The notes beneath the pieces were generated by a model, which was given only the letters and a program-made list of their open reading frames with translations, ran no database searches and had not been told where the DNA came from. Positions 1-9,805 of a stretch of DNA of 64,000 nt are shown here, in pieces. The translations under genes and the position numbers were made by a program. Numbering within the stretch: the stretch's first letter is position 1; every line of letters begins with the position of its first letter. Source of the DNA: Prorocentrum cordatum (Eukaryota > Sar > Dinophyceae > Prorocentrales > Prorocentraceae); NCBI GenBank assembly GCA_963575745.1, contig CAUYUJ010019945.1, positions 1-64,000 on the forward strand, written 5' to 3'.

Positions 1-2
1 GC

Positions 3-2293
3 CAGAGGAATTTGCTGAGTTGCCAAAGCTACAAGTGGAAAGATATCGAGCAGGCGATGGAGAAGACAAAACCACATTTGCGCGGCCAAGTTGGCGACAT
101 GATCGAGTTTCTGAAAGTGTACAGCGGTGGAGACAATGCACCGTTGCTGCAAGACGTCGCTGCATATGCGAAGTGCGTCGGGGATAAGATGCGCGACGTG
201 CATGGGACCACGTTCAAGATGCTATCACAGGTGCCGTTCCTACAGGGACCTACCTTCATTGGCGCATGCGTGAAAGCATGCATGGTGTGCCCAGCGCAGT
301 ACGTCAAGAACGGGGTTAGCAAGCTCATCAGCAGCTCCGACTTCTCCTCGCTCAGCCAGCCCGCCAGCAAGCTGAAAGCCGACGCCCTGGAGATTTGCGC
401 CGCCACGGAGGTCGCGGAGGCATGGCTATCAAAAGTACATGGCATCGACCCTGGAGTTTCGGCCAGGCTGATCGGGGACATGCAAGTGAGATCAATCATG
501 ACGTGCCTCAAGAAAAAATCGAAATCCACGAAGAACTACGAGACACTGAATGAGGTCCACGCGCTGTTCATGGTGGATGCGCGGGCGGCGCAGCCGCAAT
601 GCATGGAGGTTAAGCCGACTCCGTTCGAGACCGAGGCCGAGGAGGACATCAACGAGCGCAGGGCCGCGTCCGCTGGCGTCGCCCAGTTCTCCAAGGGCGG
701 CGCGCTGAGCGACCGCGTGATGCAGAACAATGGCCTCGTTGTTGGTAAGAGGGTGCGGCATAAGACTGACCACAAGACGGTGCGCGTCATCCAGAACCTC
801 GAGAGCGGCAAGGCCACGCTCGTGAGCCAGGAGTGGTGGGACGAGGACATGCGTCGGCGGAAGCAGAAGACGTCCAGCACGCCTGTGGAGAAGATGGAGC
901 TGGTCGTGTCTTTCGGCTGCGTGGTGGACGAGTGGGAGGCTGCTTTTTTTGTTGATTGATCTCTCCGCCCTCATGCTGCTATCAACTGCACGTATACGTG
1001 TAGTTGATAGCCACATGAGGGCGGCGATGGCGGTAACGTCGGCGACAATGACGACAATCTGCGCGAGGGGGGGCGGATGAAGCCTCAAAAAAAAAAAAAA
1101 CGGCTGTTCGACGAGTAGCCGACCTTAAGACGACGGCGGCGTTGGCGACGACGACGGCGACGACGACGGCGACGACGACGAGGACGACGCCGACGACGAT
1201 CGGGGACGACGACGACGACGAGGGCGACGACGACGACGACGAGGACGACGGCGACGAGGAGGAGGAGGAGGAAGACGACGACGACGACGACGATGAAGAC
1301 GGTGACGACGACGAGGACGACGATCGTCGTCTTCGTCGTCGTCGTTCTCCCCGAGGAGAACGACGACTACGAATAATTAAGAGCGCTCTCAGCTGGTCCC
1401 CGTCCCCGCCGAGATCATCACCAATGTGTCCAACGTGTTCGAGCAGGCATTGGGTAACGACCAATGCGCGATCGAGGAGTTCAAGGCCCAGGTGCACGCG
1501 CCTTGCCGTGCTTTGCCACTGATGATACGGATGCGGATGAGGACGGCGAGGAGGAGGATGATAAGAGGGAGGATGATGATGATGAGGAGGAGGACTGGCT
1601 GGGCTGGGCACTCGGCGGAGACCTGGTCAACGCAGTCTTGGGGTCCAACGGGCTGGACTCATTCTGGGCCCAACGGAGGGCCCTGCCCGAAGGTTCCGTG
1701 CACCCCAGTCAGGTAAACCCCACGAGGGAAGGAGGGGTGACGGAGGAGGATGAGGAGGATCCCCCATGTAGTGCTTGCCCCCCCATGTGCGATGCGCGCT
1801 GAAGCACGCCTTCGTGCGCTACCGCGCCGATGTCACCGTTGTATCTACCAAGATGTCGAAGAAGGTCGTGAGCAACACTGGTTATAAGAAGGGTGAGCTC
1901 ATCTTAGTCCCCTTTACCCCATTTATCTCCCACAACACGAAAGTGCCCGCAAACGCTGTCGAGGTGCCGTCGGCGCTGGAAGATATCGATACGAAGGTGT
2001 ACGTGTCCCCGAAGTTTGAGGCCCCGTCCCCCCAGAGCGATGAGAGCAATACATTCGTCGTTCCGTTTTGGTGCGTGGCTTCAAACCCTGACAATGCTGC
2101 TGTGAATATGGTTCGCTCGACAGTGTCCGTGAAGATACAGGTCATCATTGGAGAGCGCTCCGCCCACTCTGAAGTGACGATCCCCACGCTGACGAACACT
2201 AGGAAGATTGCTGCGGGGAGCGAGCTATTCGTCAAGCCAGGTGCACCCACTAGCAAGGAGGCCGACGCTTCTAAGAAGCGCAGGACTTGCTGA
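3..2293 (+). CDS. Family A protein, copy 1 (5' partial, three exons)
   Basis: Unrecognised protein; family A is my label. The frame is open from base 3, so the 5' part is outside the window. Exons were traced by similarity to the second copy at 35577-38838 (minus): exon 1 to about 930-957; exon 2 about 1390-1515 (peptide VSNVFEQALGNDQCAIEEF); exon 3 about 1785-2293 with a basic C-terminal KKRRTC tail before the stop. Shared blocks include LILVPFTP against IFKFTPTAP, and FVVPFWCVASNP against FFAPRWWVESTP. Both introns are absent from copy 2, whose sequence runs straight through these positions. No signal peptide, membrane segment or known catalytic motif is visible. It is the first gene of the A-B-C-T module. 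The copy looks open apart from introns, but expression cannot be judged. Function unknown. Confidence 0.6.
966..1023. repeat. 58 bp palindrome inside A1 intron 1
   Basis: Two arms of about 27 bases (CCGCCCTCATG, short mismatch, CTATCAACT...) meet at a central ACGTATACGT and mirror almost perfectly. It lies in the intron between exons 1 and 2 of family A copy 1 and is a compact foldback, possibly a tiny MITE. Confidence 0.8.
1138..1345. repeat. GAC/GAG trinucleotide tract
   Basis: Imperfect (GAC)n with GAG and GAT interruptions fills most of A1 intron 1. Acidic open frames here (D/E runs) are products of the repeat and are not annotated as protein. Confidence 0.85.
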
Positions 2294-2970
2294 GTCCACA
2301 GCCTGGAGGCGCAGAGTTTTGCATCGCATTGCGCAGCACGAGGATGTTTTTTTCAGGAGCACTGCGTGCTGCAGGCTCGCGGTTCGGGCGGTAGTCGGGG
2401 AGGGGTGGCGGGAGGGAAGGATGGGAACTCAAGGGGTGGAGGCGGCTTCCGCTCTGAACCATGATGGGCGCAGCAAGTAGGAGGGTGGAGTTTGCCGCCC
2501 ACGCGGATCGGTTCGCTTGACCCGCCTCTCAATGTCGCTGCATCGATGCATTTTTTTGAGACAGCGGCTCTGGCGAGAGGTGGTCGCATCCGACAACTGC
2601 GGATCACCGCGACGCAAGTGCAGAGCTGCGGTGCCTTCAATGACAAGGCTAGGCGCGATGATAAATGCAAAGAAGGCCCCAGACCCCCCAAAAGAGCCCC
2701 AAGAGGGCCCCGCGACGCCCCAAAAGAGCACCAAGCAGCCCCAAGAAGGCCCTAAGAGGACCTCAGGAGAGCCCCAAGAAAGAGCCGCATGAGGCCCCAA
2801 GAGGGGCCCAACAGAATCCCAAGAGGGCCCCAAGATGCCTCCAAGTTTCGGAACGCACGCAAGTTTAAGATACAAATCAGTGCAACAGCCATTACGAGTC
2901 CTCGAAATCCCTCACCTCTCATCGAAGCACCATCGAAATTTGCACCCATTTCAATCTGAAACTTCAATGC
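2152..2970 (+). repeat. A1 tail unit, copy 1
   Basis: An about 820 bp unit that begins in A1 exon 3 (GAGAGCGCTCCGCCCACTCT), runs through the stop and a T-run, then unique-looking sequence and an imperfect CCCCAAGAGG minisatellite at about 2680-2840, and ends CTTCAATGCGG. It is repeated directly at 2971-3889 and again at 13003-13845. Confidence 0.85.
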
Positions 2971-3186
2971 GGGAGAGCGCTCCGCCCACTCTGAAGTGAC
3001 GATCCCCACGCTGACGAACACTAGGAATATTGCTGCGGGGAGCGAGCTATTCGTCAAGCCAGGTGCACCCACTAGCAAGGAGGCCGACGCTTCTAAGAAG
3101 CGCAGGACTTGCCGAGTCCCACAAGCCTGGGAGGCGCCGAGTGTTGTCATCGCAGTTGCGCATCACGGGGAATTTTTTTTTTTTTT

Positions 3187-3227
<41 letters not shown>

Positions 3228-3889
3228 AAAAATAAAAAACAAAAAAAAAAAAAAAGCTGCTGGAAGCCTTTTAAAAAAGGAGCCTGCGTGGCTTAGCAGC
3301 TCGCGGTTCGGGCGTTCGTCGGGGGAGGGGTGGCGGGAGTGAGGATGGGAACTCAAAAGTGGTTGAAGGCGCTTCCGCTCTGAACCCATGTGGGCGGCAG
3401 CAAGTAGGAGGGTGGAGTTTGCCGCCCACGCGGATCGGTTCGCTTGACCCGCCTCTCAATGTCGCTGCATCGATGCATTTTTTTGAGACAGCGGCTCTGA
3501 CGAGAGGTGGCCGCATCCGACAATTGCGGATCACCGCGACGCAAGTGCAGAGCTGCGGTGCCTTCAATGACAAGGCTAGGCGCGATGATAAATGCAAAGA
3601 AGGCCCCAGACCCCCCACGCGAGCCCCAAGAGGGCCCCACGACGCCCCAAAAGAGCACCAAGAAGCCCCAATAAGGCCCTAAGAGGACCTCAGGAGAGCC
3701 CCAAGAAAGAGCCCCAGGAGGCCCCAAGAGGGACCCAAAAGAATCCCACGAGGGCCCCAAGATGCCTCCAAGTTTCGGAACGCACGCGAGTTTAAGATAA
3801 ATCAGTGCAACAGCCATTACGAGTCACCGAAATACCCCTCACCTCCCATCGAAGCATTATCGCAACTTGCGCAGATGTTCACCTTAAAT
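2971..3889 (+). repeat. A1 tail unit, copy 2 (tandem)
   Basis: Direct repeat of 2152-2970. It carries the last 47 or so codons of family A again (2972-3114) without the upstream exon, so that stretch is a gene fragment. The T-run is expanded into T18 plus (TA)n plus an A-rich run at 3172-3256. The minisatellite is at about 3610-3770. Confidence 0.85.
3172..3256. repeat. T-run, TA microsatellite and A-run
   Basis: Poly-T, then about 18 TA units, then an A-rich run, replacing the short T-run found at the same place in the sister tail units. A replication-slippage expansion. Confidence 0.9.
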
Positions 3890-3959
3890 TTTAATGCAGG
3901 AAGCTATGTGTGATGCTTGTGCTCTCGAAGACGGCTGCGCGACTGCATGCGTTCTGGAT

Positions 3960-3994
3960 GGGCTGGTGGGGATACGCAAAGCATCAAGACTAGT
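3960..3994 (-). mobile_element. Left terminus of an introner-like element (reverse)
   Basis: Reads on minus as GTCTTGATGCTTTGCG then TATCCCCACCAGCCC, matching the left termini at 13976, 38341, 50174 and 60147. The body would extend leftward over the A1 tail units, but I could not find its other end. Confidence 0.6.
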
Positions 3995-4234
3995 TCGGTT
4001 TTTGTTGTCAGCATTTTTCAATTTCGAGGTTCGTGGAGTTCGTGGGTATGGGGGGGAGTGGCAGGGCGCGTGGGATTCCACTGTCATGTCTGCGTGCGGT
4101 TATCATCGCGCCTACCCTGAGCATGCCGCCTGCCCTTATCATCGCGCCTGTCCTTATCATCGCGCCGCAGCTCTATCTGGGGCTCCTGGGAGCGATCTGG
4201 GAGGCCTCTTGGGGCCGTCGTAGACCGCATTGAT

Positions 4235-4800
4235 CAAAAAGATAGGGGGGGGGCAATCCTTGCCCCCCCATCGGAGGCTCAACGCTGCCGTCTTGGGACC
4301 CTCTTGGCCCGCTCTTGGAGCGCTCTTGGGCGCTTTCGGGGCCGTCTTGGGGCTCTCGTGGGCCCCTCTTGGGGCTGTCTTGGGCCATCTTGGGGCCATC
4401 TTGATGCCTCAAGAGCCCTTCGGATGCGAAAAAGCGAGAATGCAACAACCATTGATTTCCCTTATGTGTTTGAAGGATGTTGGCCTCTTGGGGTGGTCCT
4501 TGGAGGCATCGGGAGGCACTTGAAACCGTCTTGGGGCAGTCTTGAGGCCTCTTGGACGCGTGTCGGATGCTATCTTGACCCGTATACCGCTATCTTGGGC
4601 CATCTTGGAAGCCATCTTGCGCTCTCGGAGGCCCTCTTGGAGCCATCTTGGGCCATCTTGGACGCTGCTTTGGGCCCGTTCCCCCCCCCCGTCCAATTGC
4701 AGGGAGGGGGGGGGGGAGGTGCACCTCCCGAGCAGGGGAAGGCAGGAGGTTGGAAAGGGAAACGTCCTAGACCACCTGCGCCCAGAGGGCTGGTGGGATT
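4235..4800 (+). mobile_element. Introner-like element, truncated copy with right end
   Basis: Body of CTTGGGGCC-type minisatellite closely similar to the reverse complement of about 11953-12650. It ends in the right terminus GCGCCCAGAGGGCTGGTGGG at about 4770-4790, shared with copies at 11953 and 60958. The left terminus is missing. The C-run and G-run near 4681-4715 correspond to much longer homopolymers in the 12 kb copy. The ORFs across it are repeat artefacts. Confidence 0.7.
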
Positions 4801-5352
4801 ACCGACCTGGCACCCTGGTCGCGGCGCTAATCGTAGATGTCGAGATGGGGCCCGAGGGGGGACAAGACCTGTGATATAGTGCGCGTGTAATAGGAGACGC
4901 GCGCCTCTGCACGGCACAAAGGATGTGAATTCTGGGGCCCTCCGAAGACACAGAGGGGGAGGTGGGGGCGGGGGGAGGGACGGAGAGGGGAGGGATGGAG
5001 GGAGGGAGGGAGGCACATATGTATATATATATATATACATAAATATAAAAAAATATACGTACACAGATATAACTATATATATATATATATAGAGAGAGAG
5101 AGAAACACAAACACAAGCAAACGGGTGGGAGAGGGAGGGAGAACGATATAAAGAGAGATAGAGAGATATATAGAGAGACGGAGGGAAAGGGAGATGTATA
5201 GGGAGACGGGAGAGGGAGAGAGAGAACGAGAGAGAGAGGGGTATGGCATTTGGGTTACATTTTTGGGCATTGCTGTAAAGCGGCAACCAATCATCCCCGC
5301 TCCAACCACCCGTCCTCCTCAATCCTCTCACGCGCCCAATGCTGCCTCCGCT
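4801..5352. other. No gene; TA and GA microsatellites
   Basis: Holds a (TA)n stretch at about 5018-5090 followed by an interrupted (GA)n/GGGA purine tract to about 5245. I see no coding region. Confidence 0.7.
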
Positions 5353-5374
5353 GCGTAGCTCATTGAGGCGCCAG
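5353..5374 (+). other. Relict DinoSL upstream of B1
   Basis: GCGTAGCTCATTGAGGCGCC and the next two bases match the dinoflagellate spliced leader at 16 of 21 positions with one inserted base. It ends 41 bases before the B1 start codon. Confidence 0.6.
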
Positions 5375-5414
5375 ATTTCCACGTCTGCGACGGGCAGTGC
5401 GAATCGTACCACTC

Positions 5415-6097
5415 ATGGTGTCCATCGATGGCGGCTATGTGCTCGTCGCTGCGCCTGGCACTGTCCCGAACCCTGCCTCGTCTTGGTGTGTGAAGCCTTC
5501 AGTTGTTGATGGCATCTCGTTCGTGCAGTGCGACAAGGGCGATGCCAGGTTCAAGCGCTTCCTGTCGCAGAAGCTGGACATGGTGGATGCGCTCTCCAGG
5601 GCGCGCAATAACATGGTGGACGAATTGATGGATGAGGCCAACAGGAATCGCGTCGCAAATGACGAGATCATGACCATTGACGTCCAGGGTCCAGTGTCCA
5701 AGAGGCCCAGGAAAGATGCGTTCGATGACATCGCCGACTGGGTCGAGGTCACCGCGAAGCTCGTTGGTGGGGGACTCGGTCGTGCAAAGTACGGACTAGT
5801 GCCAACCACAGGGACAAGCTGCACGTGGAGTGCAGCGCCGACGCGATGGACCTGCTGACGAAGGACCCAGCCCCCCCTGACCAAGACGTGGCCGACCCCG
5901 TCATTACACACCCGCACGTGAAATGGATGAGGTACAGGCACTCGCTGGTCACCTACTACTTCAATACGGACACACAGAAAATGGCGAGCAGGAGCATGAA
6001 GGTCGAGACGGGGACGCCCGAATTCGTGCAAAGCAAGATCGACATATACGGCCAAATACTGGAGGATTTCTACCAGATGCGCCACAACAAGTCGTGA
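5415..6097 (+). CDS. Family B protein, copy 1 (frame break)
   Basis: Unrecognised protein. The ATG at 5415 follows a spliced-leader relic. Part 1 (MVSIDGGYVLVAAPG...) stays open past 5760. Part 2 (about 5775-6097, KLHVECSADAMDLL... to DFYQMRHNKS) is one frame over. The change could be a one-base indel or a micro-intron near 5763-5811 (a CACAG-G acceptor is present, but phases do not fit a simple GT donor). An alanine/arginine-rich helical stretch (RARNNMVDELMDEANRN) and a KRPRK basic patch suggest a soluble, possibly nuclear protein. Weak similarity to 39464-40210 covers the first 80 or so residues only. It is the second gene of the module. Function unknown. Confidence 0.55.
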
Positions 6098-6484
6098 GTG
6101 TTGAGGCTGGGTGTCTGATGTCAGGCTGGTTGGCGTGCACGCGCAGGGGTAGCGGCGCGCTGTGCCTGCATGCACTATGGAAGGAATTTGCACTGGCGTG
6201 GCTCTGTGTCGGGCTGGTTGGCGAGCAGGGGGCAACTGTAGTTTGGTGCGCGGCTGCACGTCGCCTTCGCTCAACCGCGCTAGGCGGTGATATCATGTAG
6301 CGGCATGCTATGCTCGCATGCGGTTGCAGTCCGCAGTATCATTCAAGTTGGGCTCGTGATGAAATGACCAATCGGAGCCCGTGTCGATCGCACAACCTAT
6401 GTCGAAATGTGCCCGCGACCCCCTCGATCAGCGCGGCTAGACTGTCAGGGCACGCAGGGGCCGACCACCGACGTATGATATCTT
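6098..6484. other. Intergenic, nothing recognised
   Basis: Unique-looking DNA between B1 and the hairpin element. Open frames are short and lack coding character. Confidence 0.6.
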
Positions 6485-6682
6485 CGCATTGCGCGAACCT
6501 CTGCTCAGAGGTTCGCGCAATTGCGCGAATCTCTGCTCAGAGGTTCGGTATCCGCCAACTCATCTTCATAAGATAACTTAAAGTTATCGTACGTTGGCGG
6601 ATGCGCGGACCTCTGAGCAGAGGTTCGCGCAATTGAGCGAACCTCTGAGCACAGGTTCGCGCATCAGAGAGATGCCACTGCT
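6485..6682. repeat. Foldback MITE-like element, about 200 bp
   Basis: Two long arms (about 75 bases) built from GCGAACCTCTGCTCAGAGG palindromes face each other around a central AT-rich loop near 6560-6590 and share GTTGGCGGAT at the inner ends. Each arm also folds on itself. No ORF. Confidence 0.8.
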
Positions 6683-6770
6683 TGTTCTCATGTGGTGCGT
6701 GCGATGTGGCTTTCCACCCTCGCCCCACGCACTCCCTCCCCATCATCTCTCTCCATGTCCCCCTCCACTG

Positions 6771-6790
6771 GCGTAGCTGGTTTGGCTCAC
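6771..6790 (+). other. Relict DinoSL upstream of C1
   Basis: GCGTAGCTGGTTTGGCTCA matches the DinoSL at 15 of 19 positions and ends 46 bases before the C1 ATG. Confidence 0.6.
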
Positions 6791-6835
6791 AACGGCCTGT
6801 TTACCATTGGTTCGCCACGCGCCTCGTGCCGCAGC

Positions 6836-8816
6836 ATGGGCGACGCCGACCCCGTCGCCACCCGCCTCATCGGCATGATCAACGAGCGGGTCAGGTTCAT
6901 TGGGGCCCAGGCTTCAGCAGGGCTGAACATGGATGCGGCCAAGCAATCGCAGGTTCGCGCCCTGGTGCAGACGATCTCCACGACGAACGACGTGACGTAC
7001 GCCGTGGCAACCGCCGTCACGGCGGCCATTGTTGGAGGGCCATGGACCCCTGAGCAGGTCACCACGCTTGCGACGGCGCTGAGCGACAGGGCAGCGTCGC
7101 TCGAGGGAGAGGCCACTTCCACGACCCAAGCGCGGCCTCAGCAGAAGGCCAAATACATCCATAACTTCTTCACTCGCACGGACTACGAGACCTTCTTGAA
7201 CGCGCACCTCAGCGTCCAGGCCAAGACGGAGGTCATGGCCGCTCGCATGCACAAGGTGGGCGTGTCATGCCCGTCGGAAGACTTGCAGATGAGGGGGGTG
7301 AGCATCCTCATTGCATGCAGCGCGGAGCTATCGTCTAGCAGCCTGACGGGCAATAGTAAGAAGCCCATGTGCAAGCAGCTCCAGTCGGAGATTAAGAAGC
7401 TCGACAAGACGAAGGGGCACCCGTACATCCATGAGAAGGAGCTCAAGGCCCACCCTCAGTTGATGGGCCAAGGGAGGTGGGATTACGCGTACACCGCCGA
7501 CGACCCGCCAGTCCAGCCTAACGCGGGGCAGGTCGAGATGATCGAGGCCGTGTTCCAGGGCATGTGCTGCAGGAAGTCCAGCAACCAGGTGGGGGACAAG
7601 CGCGCTGATCACCAGACGCAGCCTGGACCCCTGGCAGTGGCTCAGCCTTCAGCGTTCGGCCCGAGCGGCCAGCCACAGGGTACCGACTTCATGCAGATGC
7701 TGATGATGACCATGCAGACCATGTGCCAATCTATCAACGGTTCTGGTCAGCGGGCCATCGTCGACGGCAGCGGGGCGGGCTCATCGGGCCTGCACGCGCT
7801 CAAGCCCCAGCTGAGGAGTCCCCCCCCCCCCCCAGCCAATGCAAAGGTGCCGAGCATGGATGCGACTCCGCCCATTGGCGGCGGCGGCGTGTCCAACGGT
7901 GACCCAACCTCCGCCTGGGGTGCGAGCTCGGCGGGCGACTCTCCTGCAGCGGCGGACCAGGCTCCCTCAGGGGCGGCTGCGGCAGCCGACGACGAGGCCG
8001 CCGCCTTGGAGGAGTCGATGAGGCGCGCTTCCCACGAGGCGAAGAGGAGGAGGAAGGCTGCGAAGGACGGTGCCGACGAGGCCCAGAGCGCGGCCACGAA
8101 CACGGACAAGGGCTGCACGGGCAAGGCCAAGGCCAAGGGGGAGCCCAAGGCGAAGGCCAAGGGCAAGCCCAAGTCCAAGGCCGCGCCGTCCAACGGCGGG
8201 GAGGGGGTTGGGCGGTAGGCACTATGCGACGTAATGTGTATAGCGTGCGTGCTCCCCCCAAGCGTCCGCCCGCTCAACGGGACCCCGAGAAGGCCCCATG
8301 AGGGGCACGAGGGGTGATGAATCGGAGTCGGAGTCGCAACAGATGCCAGATTATACGACTGGACCCTGTCATTTGCATTCGTCTATGCACATGCTATACC
8401 ATATGAATGCAGGCAGGCAGAGAAGGATGGGGGGAGAAAGAGGAGTTGGGTGTGGATGAGGAGGATGAGGACGAGGAGCAGGTTTACAGGGGGCCCTCCA
8501 GGGCCTTGCGCGAGCATGGTAGGAGGGAGCGGATGAGTAGGCATGAGGGGGGGAGGGGGTGGATGGGGCGGTCGCTCCTCGGGCCATGGGGTGGGCAGGT
8601 GCCGATGCGAAACCGCTCAAGCACAGCGTCGACTACAAGGCCTACCTGAGGCCGACCGATTGCAAAGGGAGGACCATCGGTGCATACACGTCTCGCGCAT
8701 ACACCTCAGCCATCAATCTTGCGAAGCACGCGGGTCACACTGTTGAGGATCAGAAGCGCATCGGCAGGGAGGCTTATCAGAAGGCCGTCCTTGTGTTTAA
8801 GAAGCATGGGGCGTGA
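6836..8816 (+). CDS. Family C protein, copy 1
   Basis: Unrecognised protein, the longest intact frame of block 1. The ATG at 6836 (MGDADPVATRLIGM) is chosen over upstream in-frame starts because those lie on or before the spliced-leader relic. Exon 1 runs to about 8205: an alpha-helical N-terminal half (LVQTISTTNDVTYAVATAVT, NFFTRTDYETF), then a Pro/Gly/Ala-rich linker and a Lys/Ala repeat (KAKAKGEPKAKAKGKPKSKA). An intron of about 395 bases (CAG-G acceptor near 8600) leads to exon 2 with a C-terminal helical domain (AYTSRAYTSAINLAKHAG) matching the end of the copy at 46776. That copy has no intron there but has one elsewhere. Basic and disordered regions could suit nucleic-acid binding; function unknown. 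Confidence 0.65.
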
Positions 8817-9289
8817 TTGTGCACACCTCTCACTCTCCTACTCCGTCCTGCTGAACATCTCCCTATCTCTCTACCTCCCCTCGCTCCCTAATGACGCCCT
8901 CGCGAAGCATGTGGGGTGCATGGCATAGTTAGCGTTCACGGTACACGCGGGCTCAGCATGAGGGGCGCTTGTCAGGCTCGCTGCACGTACCGTCTGCCAT
9001 GCGAAGAATTCGTGGTTGATCTAAGCTCAACAATTCGTGAAAATATGTTTGGGCACGCACGGGCAACCCTCGGGGTTGCGGTCGGCTCCTCTGGGAACCT
9101 GCTCAAGGGGAGGTGGTCGTCCATCTCGGGACGTCATTCGGTGCCCGGGACCCAAGAGGACCCCGAACGGGGTCTCGCAACATACGTGAAACTCTCCAAG
9201 CCCTTGAGGGCTTCCCGTGTTTCTCGTGGCCCCTGAAACGGCACCGATGCGAACCAGAGCCCACCTCCCCCAACCTCCATCCCTATACC
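8817..9289. other. Intergenic, nothing recognised
   Basis: 3' flank of C1. No repeat or coding signal that I can support. Confidence 0.6.
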
Positions 9290-9437
9290 CCCTGCCCTTA
9301 ACCCTAAACCATACCCCCTAACCCCATATACCCCTAACCACTAACCTTATCCCCAACCAACGCCTTAAACTTAAGTTTAATCCCTACCCCATGCGGCCCC
9401 CCTTATGTTTAATCATCACCCTAACCCCTACCCTAAC
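9290..9437. repeat. Degenerate telomere-like C/A-rich stretch
   Basis: Repeated CCCTAA, CCCTAAA and CCCCTAACC-like words (AACCCTAAACC, ACCCTAACCCC) at irregular spacing over about 150 bp. The plant/algal telomere unit is CCCTAAA on this strand, so a decayed interstitial telomeric tract is possible. Confidence 0.45.
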
Positions 9438-9587
9438 GACGAAGCGGCCAACATTTCAGGCATCGGATGATCCTCTGCAGCCAGAGCCCGATGGGCCAAT
9501 GGAATCAACATAGACGAAGCTGCCAACGTTTTAGGTATCGGATGACCCTCTCAGCCAGAGCCCAATGGGCCATTGGAATCAACATAT
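9438..9587 (+). repeat. 75 bp direct repeat, two copies
   Basis: 9438-9512 and 9513-9587 share GACGAAGC.GCCAACRTT, ATCGGATGA.CCTC, and CAGAGCCC.ATGGGCCA, ending GGAATCAACATA. A simple tandem duplication with a few substitutions. Confidence 0.85.
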
Positions 9588-9746
9588 GGCGGGATACTGG
9601 AGTCAAGGCGCGACGAACGTGACCTTGCAGGGGGGCCTGTATCCGAGTCCTACCCTGACCCACTGGGCGGCGAGAGGGGGCATGGCCAAGTAATGAAGAG
9701 GACGTGGGGAATTGGTCTTTGGAATGGGGGGGGGGGGGTTGGAGGG

Positions 9747-9768
9747 TCCGTAGCCATTGTGGCTCAGC
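9747..9768 (+). other. Relict DinoSL upstream of T1
   Basis: TCCGTAGCCATTGTGGCTCA plus two bases match the 22-nt DinoSL at 19 positions. The next bases (AGCCATTCTAG) resemble a second, truncated leader, the layout expected after repeated trans-splicing and reinsertion. It ends 38 bases before the T1 ATG. Confidence 0.8.
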
Positions 9769-9805
9769 CATTCTAGATCGTGTTGTTCTGTCGACCACTC
9801 AGACA

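Noticed and set aside
9290-9437. True chromosome end
   Set aside because: Repeats are irregular and ordinary genes continue on both sides.
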